Assembly (NCBI GenBank): GCA_950022655.1
Contig: OX465580.1
Coordinates: forward strand, 44,142,028-44,206,027
DNA: 64,000 nt
From: Alentia gelatinosa
Taxonomy: Eukaryota > Annelida > Polychaeta > Phyllodocida > Polynoidae
Direction: 5' to 3'
The translations under genes and the position numbers were made by a program. The number at the start of each line of letters is the position of its first letter. The first letter of the stretch is position 1. The notes beneath the pieces are model-generated. The model was not told the DNA's origin and made no database searches. It worked only from the letters and a program-made list of their open reading frames with translations. Below are positions 1 through 11,004 of the stretch, one piece after another.

Positions 1-450
1 TTATGTATAGATCTTGTTTTAACCTTCCAGTATTTTTCACCAAGATACAGAGGAGTATGCATAATTTTTTTAATTTTCGGGTTTGGTATCTTGAGTCTTA
101 TTTTCTGTGCACCCCTTGTTCTTTTTTTACATCTATTTAAAAAATATTGTCTTCACATAATGCCCACCATTTCATCATAACTAGTAAATGTGTTGCTCAT
201 CTAATGGTTAAATCTCTAATTTTCATTTTTCGTGGAGTTGCTCAATATGCATGTCTACTGCTTTATTCATGCCAAAAGCACATCTTAGTGTTTTATTCAT
301 AACTACTTGAAGTCTATCCCTGTTTCGTTGTGATGTGCAGAAGTATACAAAGTCAGAATATTCAATTACTAGTCGGAGAGTAGAGGAAACGCCAGCCTCA
401 TGAAGATCACCTTTCAGCCTTTATACCAGGCCATCAATTTCTATGAACCG
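1..450 (-). pseudogene. Decayed LINE fragment (end of RT region and C-terminal domain)
   Basis: Read on the - strand, about 330-200 encodes a recognisable post-RT segment of a CR1/Jockey-like LINE, including VIEYSDFVYF and RDRLQVVMNKTLRCAFGMNK, the usual 'leading to a list of nearly paired helices' region with the LQ..NK.LR.. motif. Further down, after stops and frame changes, KYWK-type C-terminal text can be traced to the window edge. There is no catalytic YADD box in the part present, so the copy is 5'-truncated or cut by the window edge. It is not expected to be functional. Family assignment rests on motif resemblance only. Confidence 0.6.
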
Positions 451-672
451 GACTTACCAGCCTTGCCTTAAAATCACTGAAAAGGTGTAGCCTAGAATGC
501 GTTTGGAGAATGCCTCCGGGTAAGACCACACCAAACTTTGTAATTGAAGCCTCTCTCCGCTATGACCTATCTCAATCTAGAATGGATGACAATACAGAAA
601 CAGCTAATGCCAATATAAAACATAACTTTCTAAATGTTTAATTATAAAAAGACAGTGTTAAAGACATTAGTT

Positions 673-709
<37 letters not shown>

Positions 710-1494
710 GCAGGGGACTCCTTCAAGCAGAACGTATGATACATTCAAGCGCGAAAAGTTCAGTCGTTTATGTTTTTTCTATGCATTCATACCATCCATT
801 GTCCTCTTTGATAGGAGATAATAAGATACCTGCTCTATTGTTTGATATCAAGCCTATTGCCCGAGGAAAATATAAAGACAACCTATTTGAGTGAAAAACC
901 TGGGAGTGAAATACCTAAAGAAACCTATTGTGTGGATCGCTGTGCCGAGTCAGCGCTATCCCACGGTGCACCTGGGAAAATGACAGACATTAGAGGGCCT
1001 AATTTGTGTTCATAGGCTAGCTGGGACCTAGAATGAATTTAAGAATACGAGGTACTTCCAGTTTGAGTAGTTATTACAAGCCTCTATGGGCTCCAGATAA
1101 ATATCCTATCTATTGAGATAGAAATGATCTATCATATGTACATGTCATATAGACATTTAAAACACTCTTAAGTTTCAAGAAATATATAAACGTTTTCTGT
1201 TTGAGTTGTATTCCCATTGAAGTAATGTGTGTGGATGTACATAAATCTGTTATTAGTTCCCATTACCATATCATATCATCAACCAGTGACATCAAAGAGG
1301 CCACTCTACCTAAATAGCGTCAAATCAAAAAAAGGTAATCTCACAGGGCTACATAAGAGCCATCAAGGTAACCCTGCATCCCATAAAGCATTTGGCACCC
1401 GAACTGCGGTCACCAATGGAGTGTTTAGAATGGATATGCAGTCACATGGGACGTAATGCGATAAACTGATATATCACATCTTCACTTACTATGT
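451..1494. other. Non-coding spacer
   Basis: No exon with paired splice sites and no RNA gene was seen. It holds a (CTA)n microsatellite near 672-708. The short open frames in it look random, and the one across the microsatellite is a run of leucines. Confidence 0.5.
672..708. repeat. (CTA)n microsatellite
   Basis: About twelve uninterrupted copies of the trinucleotide CTA. Confidence 0.95.
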
Positions 1495-2286
1495 TTGCCA
1501 ATCATCCGTTGTTTTTATAGGTTTTTCACCTGGTTACAGGCAATGGTTATTTTCCAAAATATAATGGACTACTCTATTTTTCCAAATGCCTGGTCGCATG
1601 CAACCATAATACCGATCCCCAAGGTCAACAATTCTTTCCTGCCCGGGGATTGGCGACCAATTTCGTTGTTACCAATCCCTGGAAAAATGTTTGAGCGTAT
1701 TGTACACCGCTATGTTGCCACTTATATTGAGTCAAACAAATATTTTAACGATAACCAATATGGCTTTAGGAGCGAACGAGGTACTACTGACGCGATTATT
1801 CACCTGGTTAATGATCTTTACTATTTTAGAGATAACAAACAGTTAACACCATGCCTTTTTATAGACTTTAGTAAGGCCTTTGACCTCGTAGACAGGAAAA
1901 TAATTATTCAGAAATTAGAAAACCAATTTAACATCGCAAATGAATTGACCAAGTGCATAGAAAGCTATCTAGACCATAGAATGCAATGTACTAGAGTTGG
2001 CAGTTCTCTGTCCTCTAGTCTTCCTAATCGCACAGGAGTACCTCAAGGTAGCATATTAGGCCCTCTACTTTTTAAATGCTTTGTTAACGATATTAAGGAT
2101 TTACCTTTGTCATCCAACCATATATTCTATGCAGATGATCTTGTACTTTATACTAGTGATAAAAATGTCATTAACAGTTTTCATCGTATTCAGCATGATA
2201 TCGATTTATTGAACGACTGGTGCTCTAAAAATTACATGAAGATAAACGAGAAGAAGACAAAGTTATGTATTTTCGGTTTGAGGTCC
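1495..2286 (+). pseudogene. LINE A reverse transcriptase, N-terminal and catalytic part
   Basis: Classic non-LTR RT motifs occur in order: IIPIPK and DWRPISLLPIPGK (fingers), QYGFRSERGTTDA, LFIDFSKAFDLVDR with the first catalytic Asp, GVPQGSILGPLLF, then FYADDLVLYT with the YADD catalytic pair, and INEKKTK. The frame stays open past 2286 into foreign sequence up to a stop at 3412-3414, which produces a misleading 639-codon open frame. The real LINE A coding stops at the TTAA at 2287-2290. Clade call (CR1/Jockey group) is from motif style and the absence of an RNase H segment. Confidence 0.85.
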
Positions 2287-2295
2287 TTAACCCTT

Positions 2296-2397
2296 TCTGG
2301 CAGGTCAATGCCATATGGCATTCCCCTGGCCATGGCAGGTCAATGCCATATGGCATTCCCCTGGCCAGGGCCGGACAATGCCATATGGCATTCACAT
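2296..2397. repeat. Triplicated palindromic unit in the piggyBac-like element
   Basis: Three copies of a roughly 35-bp unit, each centred on the perfect 16-bp palindrome AATGCCATATGGCATT, the first two followed by CCCCTGGCCA. This subterminal array might be a transposase-binding region, but that is inferred. Confidence 0.85.
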
Positions 2398-2418
2398 ATG
2401 AAATTAATAAACCACTCT

Positions 2419-3414
2419 AGGGCAACTTCTTCATTTTACAATGAACTAGTCAGGATTTGGAAATCAGTCTACAACAATCCACCTCTAGGCGAGAAGGAAA
2501 GACAGAATGAGAGTTTCCATAACAACATGTTTATCAGGGAAACAGCAAGTTATATAGCCTTAATGTCAAGATGGCGTGGGGCCGGGATTTTACAGGTGAA
2601 GGATATTGTTGCTGATAAGAAATTGATGACTCCTCTCCAGATAGAGGAAAGATTTGGTGTTAAGTGTACTGGAGAGAATATGAGTATGGTAAAGAAGATT
2701 GTTCCTTGGCTTGAAGATTTGACTTTTGAGAGCCTGCAGACTGCACAGAGGAAATTATGGATTAGAGATTTGGATGGAGGGTGTTATAACGCCATAGGTT
2801 GTGTAAATAAGAAGATCTACAGCCACCTCATTCACCAAAAGAAAGTAGTCTCTCCGGGTTTCTTGACTTGGCAGGAAAACCTGCATGAGCTCACATACTC
2901 AGAAAAGGAATGGAAGCTTATATTCGGAAACATTTATAGGGCAACTAGGGTCACAAAGCTACAATCTCTCCACTACCGTATTATTAATAGAGTAATACCA
3001 ACTAATAACTTCCTATTTAAGAGAAAAATCTGTGATACACCAGTGTGCTCGTTTTGCGAGTGCATTGATACTCTGGAACATTTCTTTTTAGAGTGTGAAC
3101 GAACGAAGGCTTTTTGGGAGCATATTCGGAATTGGCTAAAGAGGATAGCGGGATGGACTTTAGATTTAAGAGACAGCTATCTCATGATTGGTACCATTGA
3201 CAAAGGCAACGAAGCGGAGAGATACAATTATATTGTTGCCCATGCCAAATTTTACATTTATAGGCAGAAACTTTTTGGGAACAACTTTCTGGACTTACAC
3301 AATTGGAGCCTAGAGTTTAGAAATAGTCTTCTATTAGAAAAGCATATTTGCAGGCTAGAAAACAAAGATTACAAGTTCAAGAAATGGGATAGGCTCTTAA
3401 CTGCGATGGGATAG
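2419..3414 (+). pseudogene. L1/Tx1-like ORF2 C-terminal region with zf-RVT zinc-binding motif
   Basis: About 330 codons are open from the insertion junction to the TAG at 3412-3414. The diagnostic part is near 3040-3125: CSFCECIDTLEHFFLEC followed by FWEHIRNWL, matching the C-x2-C-x7-8-H-x4-C zinc-binding motif (zf-RVT) at the end of L1/Tx1-type ORF2. Upstream, text such as WRGAGILQVKDIV and TPLQIEERFGV is also typical of this C-terminal region. No RT or endonuclease domain is present, so it is not functional alone. The apparent N-terminal fusion to another RT is an insertion artefact. Confidence 0.85.
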
Positions 3415-4804
3415 GGTGGGTTTTCTCTTCCAAGTCTCTTCTTTTCCTCTGCTTATTGTTTTATGTTTTCTCACATGGCTTGGTCTGTCTAATGTGGTAT
3501 TGTTTTGTCCTAGTCGCTGATGTATTTGTTGGTGTATTGTCAATGTATTGTCAATGTCTTCATAGGATGGGTTCGCCCTGTAATGTCCTCATATCTTTGA
3601 AGGGGAGACACATATGCATTTAAAACCAACTGGGGTGAAGGGTGTGTAAGGTCTCCATATCTTTGGATTATGACAAAATGGGGAAGAGTAATAAAAGGGG
3701 TTGGGGTCCACCAAGAAATCTGGGTTGGATCGAATGTGAAGACCTCAAACAAAGGGGGTTATATGGTATGTATTCTAGTTTTAACTGTTAATTGATCATG
3801 TAGCAATGGTTTGCTTTTAAATCCAAGGTTGTTTGTTAAAGATAAGGCTTCGAGGACAGAATTGTCCTCTTTGATTTTTCTGGACTATATTACGATGAAA
3901 GAAAGCAGCTTGAGCCTACCTATCTAAAATCATAATAAAAAGTAAACTTTATCAGACTGGTTTAACGATGAAACAGCAGATGGTATAAAGGGTAAAAATC
4001 TGGAGCTGCAATATACTTTTCTTAATAATTGATGTATTGTTCTTAGTTATCAATGCCATGTACTTCCCTTGAATTTAAGGTTGCCTTTTAGAGATAAGAC
4101 TTCAGGGACATTATGGTCCTCTTTTCTTTTTCTTTGGGACTGTTTATCACAAGGAAAGATGATTGTTTGGTTCTTTATCTGGGGGGAAAGGGAGGGATGC
4201 GTCACATACCAGGGGAAGGATTTAGCTTAGACCGCCCTGTATTAAGGAGGTTTTCTGACAACATTTGCTTATACTCTAGTACATTCTAGAGTGGAGGGAA
4301 AGGGGAAGGGTTAGCAAAGATGGAAGAAAAAGGAAGGAAAAGTGCAAAAAGAAGAGCTACCGCAAATTTTCTGATCTCAAAGTAAATCACCTGTCATTGA
4401 TTGGATTATATGAACTGACTGGCTTGCAAGATGATTAAATGATTTAGGAACAATTTGGGAACTTAGAATTTTAGAATCGATTTAATAGGCTGATCAGGTT
4501 TAGGACTCTACTCACTCGCTAATAAATGTGTATAATTTACAGTAAAAGAAACTTTCAGGGATATTCTTTACTAAATACATAAAATGCTGATTCGTCTTTA
4601 TTTTTTCAGAAATTATGCAACAATGGAAAGTACACATGTTGCCTAAGGGATACACCATTATGCTACGTTGGAGTGTTCACATGTCTAAAATAAAAAATTT
4701 AAGATTCATACCATCAGTTAATTGAAACTGTTTTCCACTTTGTGATCAATAAAGAGAGCGTAGCTCATATATACAAAAAAAAAAAAAAATAAAAATAAAA
4801 AAAA
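2419..4804 (+). mobile_element. 5'-truncated L1/Tx1-like LINE inserted in the piggyBac-like element
   Basis: Bounded by a 13-bp direct repeat AATAAACCACTCT (2406-2418 and 4805-4817), the target site duplication. It ends in an A-rich tail (about 4774-4804). It starts inside the region after RT, so only the C-terminal part of ORF2 and a 3' untranslated region of about 1.35 kb remain. The intact duplication and long open frame suggest a fairly recent insertion. Confidence 0.88.
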
Positions 4805-5078
4805 AATAAACCACTCTGTATTTGTTCCTTTGTAACTTTTTGAAAAACTATCGCAGAATCATAAAAATTATACGAGATATTATGCTAAATGTCGCCAGTA
4901 TGTCTTTGAAATATCGGAAAGATCTAATAAAAAATACAGATTTACTGGAAATTTTAAATTTTAAATTTCTCTTAATAATATTTACTACAAAAGCCGGCCA
5001 TACAAAGGCCACAATTGGGTCTGATGCCTGCTGTAGTATGGGTACATGGTGAATTATGTGTGGCTCTTGAAGGGTTAA

Positions 5079-5701
5079 TAACCGCTAAAGAGAAGGATCT
5101 TATAGGCAAACATATTTATTTAAACCAGCGTATCATCCCACAATGTAGCTCGTTCAAATATCTAGGGGTGTCGATAGACTCTACACTGACTTGGTCAAAT
5201 GCTATTAACGAAACAACCCGTAATGTGAATCAAAGACTTTTCCAACTATCAAAGATCAGGAAATATATTAACGAGAATCTTAGTCTAAGTATATACAAAA
5301 CTCTTATAGCACCAATCTTTGACCATTGTGGCTACTTCATCAATGGGGCTAGTAAACTGTTATTGAAAAAACTACAAAAACTACAAAATCGCGCACTGCG
5401 TATCTGTACGAGAACCCACCTACGTGAACTAAGTACTGATGCTTTACATAAAAGATGTCAAGTTGAAACATTGGAGTATAGACGTGTGTATCTAAAGATG
5501 GTTTACATGCAAAGATATGCAAAAAATATACAGATAGGAGTTGAACCTAGAACAAGAGGCCAAAATAAGCGAAATGTAAAGCTCAAGCGGCCAAGAACTA
5601 ATTTTTTCAGAAAGAACCCCCTCTATGAGGGTATGTTGTTGTGGAATGATCTGCCTATGGTTGTTCAAGACAGCACCACGATGTACTCGTATACAAAATA
5701 A
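5079..5701 (+). pseudogene. LINE A reverse transcriptase, C-terminal part after the insertion
   Basis: Continues LINE A in the frame that ends at 2286. Recognisable blocks are FKYLGVSIDSTLTW, LFQLSKIRKYINENL, IYKTLIAPIFDHCGY and LQKLQNRALRI, the usual thumb and post-RT blocks of CR1/Jockey LINEs, ending in LLWNDLPMVVQD near the C-terminus. The stop is at 5699-5701. An ATG at 5015 lies in the inserted element, so it is not a genuine start. Confidence 0.85.
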
Positions 5702-5997
5702 ATTAAAGCTAAATGTAAGGTTATCCTAGACCAATGAAAATGGTAAGCTGACCTTGTATGAATAATCAATATGGTATTATTAATATTGCTGTATAAACAA
5801 CATCATCTCATTTCATTTTCTCATATAGGTTATCATAGCTGTAATAACAATCGTATAGTTATGTAACCAATAAGATGTATGGTATAGTTAACTGTTATAC
5901 CTTTGTAAACTGATTGCCGATGGGCATACAAAACCTGCTAATTGCAGACTGCCTGTATCACTTTATGCAAATAAAAAAAAAAGAATAAAAAAAAGGT

Positions 5998-6057
5998 ATT
6001 TCTATTGAATATATCACCAAGTATAAATCAAAGGTATATGTATCCTACACTTACATT

Positions 6058-6104
<47 letters not shown>

Positions 6105-7022
6105 ACATCTTCAGCCCCCTCTAAAGCATAGATGTTTGCCAAATAAACAAGCATCTCTCTCAAGAAACGCCCTTTTCCATTTTTGTTGCGTACAAATATG
6201 TACATGACCCAAACTAGTTTGTCCCACATTGGGAATAGATAGGTAAAAGGTAGTTCATTGCACTTCACACAGGCCAGTTCTGACGGTGTAGCCTAAATCG
6301 CATATCTGTTGCTAATAGAACAAAATACACAATGGGTGCAACCATACAGGGTTTAGGGTGTTTGATGTATTCATATTGGGGTATATGTGGGGAAACAATG
6401 TAACTCATATTTGTCTGTCTCCAACATAACTGAGATCCCTGCTAGGCCACAGGTAGTAAACATCGGCTTCAGAAATATCTACATAATTTCAATGGCAATT
6501 GTATGCTATATAAGGAAGCTTATTTCTGTAAATATATGAAATCCTTTCTATTTTAAATAACAGTGACGTTCTGTTTGTTAGTGTTCATTTTTTACCCCTT
6601 TCTTTTTATCAGCAATAGCAGAAATAATCACACATATCAATTAGATGGATATTCATCTTTATATGAAACGACAGTGCCATTTAGATGGCAGATGAGTGAG
6701 GGACAGGAACACAATGAATTTCACTATAACAAATAACTGAAGTATATTCCCAGATTGTGTTTATAATCTGCATTTTAGATCTTCTCTTCCACCCTTACTG
6801 CATCACGGGTAGTCCCAAACTAAGAGTCGAGATATCATTTGAGAAATGGATTTCAAAACTTCCCTTCTCTGTGGTAAGCAAAATTCAATCCATCTTTTTT
6901 ATTAATTAGATTGAACACATAATTAGGCTCTACTTTTGCACTTCATCCTTTATGATTCATACTTTAGATATTCTACAGACGAAGCGCAATGTTGACATAC
7001 ATCTACGTTTCTTGGCCTACAG
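5998..7022. other. Non-coding spacer
   Basis: Contains an (AG)n microsatellite at 6060-6100 and otherwise AT-rich unique-looking sequence. A short ATG reading frame just before a GTAAGC near 6848-6876 could be a tiny first exon, but its phase does not match the candidate exon at 7023. Confidence 0.45.
6060..6100. repeat. (AG)n microsatellite
   Basis: Twenty uninterrupted AG dinucleotides. Confidence 0.97.
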
Positions 7023-7115
7023 GGATGTGGTATTTACAAACAGATCCCGTATGATCCTAAGCACTGCTCTATTGATGGTGCAAACGCTTCTACTGGGAGG
7101 ACCCGTTTGAAACAG
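7023..7115 (+). CDS. Candidate internal exon of an unknown gene
   Basis: A strong 3' splice site (pyrimidine-rich stretch ending CCTACAG) precedes 93 nt that are open in phase 0, followed by the 5' splice site CAG|GTAGGT. The peptide starts GCGIYKQIPYDPKHC and continues IDGANAS: Cys-containing, so possibly from a secreted protein. I do not recognise the family. No phase-matched neighbouring exon was found with confidence. It could be an upstream gene on the + strand ahead of the temptin-monooxygenase gene. Confidence 0.4.
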
Positions 7116-7620
7116 GTAGGTCACATAGTAGCAATTTTAATCGGAAAACAGACTGAAGTACATGTCTTATGTTTATATTAAAACATACAAGGTAGGCAGC
7201 GAGGTTGATAGAAGTATTTTGTATGGAATAACACTTATATAGAGTTATATTTTTTAAGTATGATGACCTGCAGTAGGGTGATATTCATTTTCTTCATCAT
7301 ACTTTATTAGATTGGTATCAGTAAAGCGCTGTCTTTATTCAATAATTTGCAATTGGAAAACATTAGATGCCAAAACTCGAAGATATATGTATCGATTCAT
7401 AGATTCTACCTGATGACATATCATCATTAGGTTTACGATAAATAATGATATTACGGTAAAGGCTTACTTTCAACGCATTTCTCCTAGATGCCCTTTGACA
7501 ATATACAATACCTAATATAAAACACAAGGGAACATTAACTTGAAGGGCAAACAGGAACTGAGCTTTCATTTAGTCTTTTTGTGAAATGGATCATCATCAC
7601 CTGAATGGGAATCTTGGCAT

Positions 7621-7817
7621 TTTCAGGTGAGCCTTGTGTGTGGGACTTACCCTTTCCCAGTAGACCATCCTCTTTTGATATTTACATTGCTGACTTGACC
7701 AAACTATCTCCGCTTGAGCGCTTAGCATACATCCCTTACAAAAAGACCCCTGTCCATTCAAACAACTGCCATCGAAACTTGCGCAATGGTGGGAAAACCC
7801 ATCTTAGACATATTTAG
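7621..7817 (+). CDS. Candidate terminal exon of an unknown gene
   Basis: Follows GGCATTTTCAG and is open in phase 1 to a TAG at 7815-7817. The peptide contains EPCVWDLPFPSRPSSFD and SPLERLAYIPYKK. Base composition is less AT-rich than the surroundings. The same junction (CAG|GTGAGC) also fits a 5' splice site for an exon on its left, so the direction of splicing is ambiguous. Function unknown. Confidence 0.3.
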
Positions 7818-8427
7818 ACAGGTTTGGGTTATTTCCCTGGGGCACGGGTTCACATCAGTAAAATACCATTGGCATGCTTGTCAATGATTCTATTTAGTAT
7901 TCCCTCCCTTGTGAAAGAGTGATTTTGTAAAGTGCTGGAGGTTCACACGTTGTAGTTTATAAATCTGACCTGGGATCATGAACAATAAAGGCCATGTCCT
8001 AAGATTTATCTTGGGAAATTTCCATTAAAACAGAGGTTCTATTCAACAATAGCTTGAACCCATATCCTGAGCAGAAATACGATTTAGAAATAGTTGAAAA
8101 ATTAATTGATATAAAGAGTAATTTAACACCTTTTGATGATTCTAAGTACACAATAGTTAACCCGAAGATGGCAAGTCAAATCTCTTTGATAATTATTCTG
8201 GTGTCACCAGCCCCTTAGTATCATCAAGACATGGGCTGATTAGCTTACGCTAAAATTGGTTCTAGAGAATGATGATCAGCGACATGTCACGTTACCACTT
8301 ATTATACGCCTGTGCAGAAAAGGAGAAGAAATATCCTGTGTGTGATGTATATACGCCGGTCATATATAAATCTTATACGTTTGGCATATATATACTGCCT
8401 TGTCTCACTTCATTATGTAAAGAGGTC

Positions 8428-8432
<5 letters not shown>

Positions 8433-8514
<82 letters not shown>
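8433..8514. repeat. (TA)n microsatellite
   Basis: About 40 TA dinucleotides with only an edge irregularity. Confidence 0.97.
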
Positions 8515-8523
<9 letters not shown>

Positions 8524-8925
8524 ATACTGACAAAAATAAAAAAAGGTTTGCCACCCCTCTCCCCCCTTTAATTTCTAAACACTGCCACCCTCCCCAGCTC
8601 CCCCCCCCCTAATGACTAATGTCAAATGAAATAAAAACAACAGTGGTGTCCCCTAGGTGCATAGATCGGCATTATTGGATAGTGGCAGAATCTGGCGTAT
8701 GTATTACACATATACGACTGCAACATGGACGCTTATATACGTCTATAGATGAAGCGTACACTATGGAAAATAGGACTAACTTATTTATGCAAAATCATAG
8801 CTATATACGCCGGATGTATATATATATAAATTAGGGTTTTTCGCGCTGTGTGACTAAATTAATTTACCCCTTACATACATTTGTAAATAAATTGGGGTAA
8901 ACCCTGGAAATATATAGAGTAAACC

Positions 8926-10497
8926 GTGAACATTAAGCATGACAGTTGTTGAACTTAAAACAACAATTTGGGACTTGTTGACAGTTGAATGTTCAGGAAG
9001 CCACAGAGGATCGAGGGTATTAGTGTTTGGTGAAACAGTAGGTGGCGCCAGTGATAGATCTTTGGAGATTTGTTGTCCCCACCACAACAGTACTGCCAAT
9101 TTTCAAATAGCATCAACTTAGAATATCTTACGTGACTAAGTAAGAATTATCAGATTAAATGCCAAGTCAGTTTTTCTTCTTTATCAAACTTGTGTACAAC
9201 GTACTTGTGTTTTAATTCTTTCAGGGTGGGGCTTTGGTATCAGAGACGTTCTTATTCTTTTAAAGACAAATGCTGGTAGTCGGGTGATTTCTAAATTCTA
9301 TTGAGATTTGCAAATAACTCAGGATAATATAAGTTCTATATATCAGCAAATAGAAAATGCAAAAAAATGGCATGTCACCATGCTAACTTCTATGGGAATG
9401 CCATCTGAAAATGTAAGTGCCTAATTATTGGTGTCTATTGGAAAATGCTATATTTTTACTTTGTTGATAAATGACACTGATGTTCTATTGCTATCTTCAA
9501 ATGATTCTGGATTATGATAGTTGGGAACATGTACAAATGAGAAATGCTAAAAAATACTGTCACCATGCTAATTTCTATGGGAAGGCCATCTGAAGAAGGT
9601 AAGTGCTTATCTATTGGTGTCTATGAAAAACTGCTATATTTTCATGGCCCCAGATGGCAGCACCAGTATTAAACCAGGAGGCGTTTTGATACCTACCCGC
9701 ATTTGTCTTTGAGGGGGAGTACCATTGTTGAAGTCTAATATTAATACATACACAGGCGAATAGTAGTATCAACAGTCTCTCAATCATCACAGGATAACTA
9801 TATTTTTTTGGCAAATTAATTGATTACACTTTTGGTTATCTAATATAAGAAAACTCCAATGTTTCTGAATTTCAGTTTACCTGGGGATATCAAATCCTAT
9901 TACAGATAGGTTTAGCATGATATATGGAAACATGGTTAGAATGTCTAAAGGGAATCTGTTCAGAGATATTTTGGTCGGAAATATTCAGGTTCACACACTA
10001 TGTCTCTTTATCGTTATGCACCTAGAAATCATCAAAAACACCATTTTCCTATTTTACCACTCACTTCTTCAAGAATGAAAGTGGTCACGTGGCACGGAGA
10101 GACGTATGGATATTCTTTCGTCACTCAATGAAGAACGGACTCTGAACTCTTGGTTAATGAAAGTGAGACATTCGCCCGTGGGTAATACTAATAAGTGATG
10201 TGTATGTTAATTAGAGGCAGTATTAAAACCTTCTTTTAAAATCTTTATCAAAGTATTGCCATTAAAAAAATGTTCTGCAATTTCTTCTTTCAGGTTTGAG
10301 CTAAACACAAAATTCAAAGCACATTTTAACTTTGATTCTGTCAACGAAAAACTGGGACTTACCTTTGAAATATTCTGAATTTAACTGTCTTAATGGCTAG
10401 GCAAACCCTGTATCTTACAATGCACAGTGTTACATATCATAATACTACATAATATATTGTTGTATTAAGTTCAACAACTGTCATGCTTAATGTTCAC
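8926..10497. repeat. Inverted pair of 40-bp repeats about 1.5 kb apart
   Basis: GTGAACATTAAGCATGACAG and the following 20 bases at about 8926-8965 recur in reverse complement at about 10458-10497 with very few mismatches. The arms could be the ends of one element or two copies of a dispersed repeat; no convincing terminal structure or target duplication was seen. Confidence 0.6.
9365..9655. repeat. Two-copy direct repeat, offset about 187 bp
   Basis: The segment with CACCATGCTAA, CTATGGGAA, GCCATCTGAA, GTAAGTGC and TTGGTGTCTAT occurs at about 9375-9460 and again at about 9560-9650, with scattered differences. No coding sense recognised. Confidence 0.75.
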
Positions 10498-10800
10498 GAT
10501 ATTACCCAAACCATTGTAAGCCAACCTTTGGACACGAGTATTCAAGGGTCAAGCCAACTGGAGCCTGTGGAAGATAGGGACCCTGATATTTCCCTAACAG
10601 TCACTCCAGTATAATAAAAGACTAAAAAAAAAATCACTCATTGAACATTGTCAAATATTTTGGTGGCAGAATACATGGAATTAACTACGGTAAGGATTAC
10701 GCATTGAGGGATTAATGATCACTTAGTATAATGTACTTAGTAATCTAGAAGTTGTTGACAAAGCTTCTTCTTCATCTCATTCTATCAGAAAACATAAACC

Positions 10801-11004
10801 ATGAGGATCCTTGGTGTGGTAGTGAGCCTGCAGCTGATCCTACTGGCCTCAGGATTCATGTTCTTCCAAGAAGTCGTCCCCAACGGCAATCACATCCCTA
10901 ATCCATGCTTCGCAAACCACTTGTGGCATGGCCTGGGCCATGAAAATTCCAATGGTGGAGGCAAACGCAATCCCTTTGGACGAGACTTTGAAAAGAACGA
11001 TAAT
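10801..11004 (+). CDS. Exon 1: signal peptide and start of temptin-like domain
   Basis: ATG in good context (AAACC-ATG-AGG). The signal core is VVVSLQLILLASG. The mature start FFQEVVPNGNHIPNPC and then GLGHENSNGGGKRNPFGRDF match the temptin pattern of F-x-x-IPNG..VP.PC and GGG.RNPFG.DF. It ends phase 0 at AAT|GTGAGT. Confidence 0.9.

Larger units (their letters stand above)
2291..5074. mobile_element. piggyBac-like TTAA-target element (non-autonomous)
   Basis: Flanked by TTAA on both sides (2287-2290 and 5075-5078). The ends begin CCCTTTCTGGC on the left and, as reverse complement, CCCTTCAAGAGCC on the right; CCCTT termini beside TTAA are the hallmark of the piggyBac superfamily. No DDD transposase reading frame is present. 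Without the LINE inserted in it, the element is about 0.4 kb, so it is a MITE. Its left part carries three near-copies of a palindromic unit. Removing the element with one TTAA restores the host LINE A reading frame exactly, as expected for seamless piggyBac insertion. Confidence 0.75.
1495..5997 (+). mobile_element. CR1/Jockey-like LINE A, 5'-truncated and split by later insertions
   Basis: The element is defined by its reverse transcriptase reading frame in two pieces (about 1548-2286 and 5079-5700), a 3' untranslated region and an A-rich tail at about 5970-5997. No endonuclease or ORF1 was found upstream, so the copy is 5'-truncated at about 1.5 kb; the exact 5' boundary is uncertain. The RT gene is interrupted at 2287 by a TTAA-target DNA element that itself contains another LINE. 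Removing that insertion and one TTAA brings the two pieces back into the same frame, so the copy was open at this point when hit. Confidence 0.85.
7818..10800. other. Non-coding interval upstream of the temptin-monooxygenase gene
   Basis: Holds a long (TA)n tract, a pair of oppositely oriented 40-bp repeats and a two-copy direct repeat, described separately. A pyrimidine-rich stretch ending CTATCAG just 12 bases before the ATG at 10801 could be the acceptor of a 5'UTR intron, which would place the promoter somewhere in this interval. No promoter element can be assigned by eye. Confidence 0.4.

Noticed and set aside
1495..3414. A single 639-residue protein with RT and a zinc-binding C-terminus
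   Set aside because: A TTAA junction at 2287 and a 13-bp duplication at 2406/4805 show that it is two unrelated LINE pieces joined by insertions.
8269..8571. Tyr/Ile-rich protein
   Set aside because: Entirely translation of the (TA)n tract.
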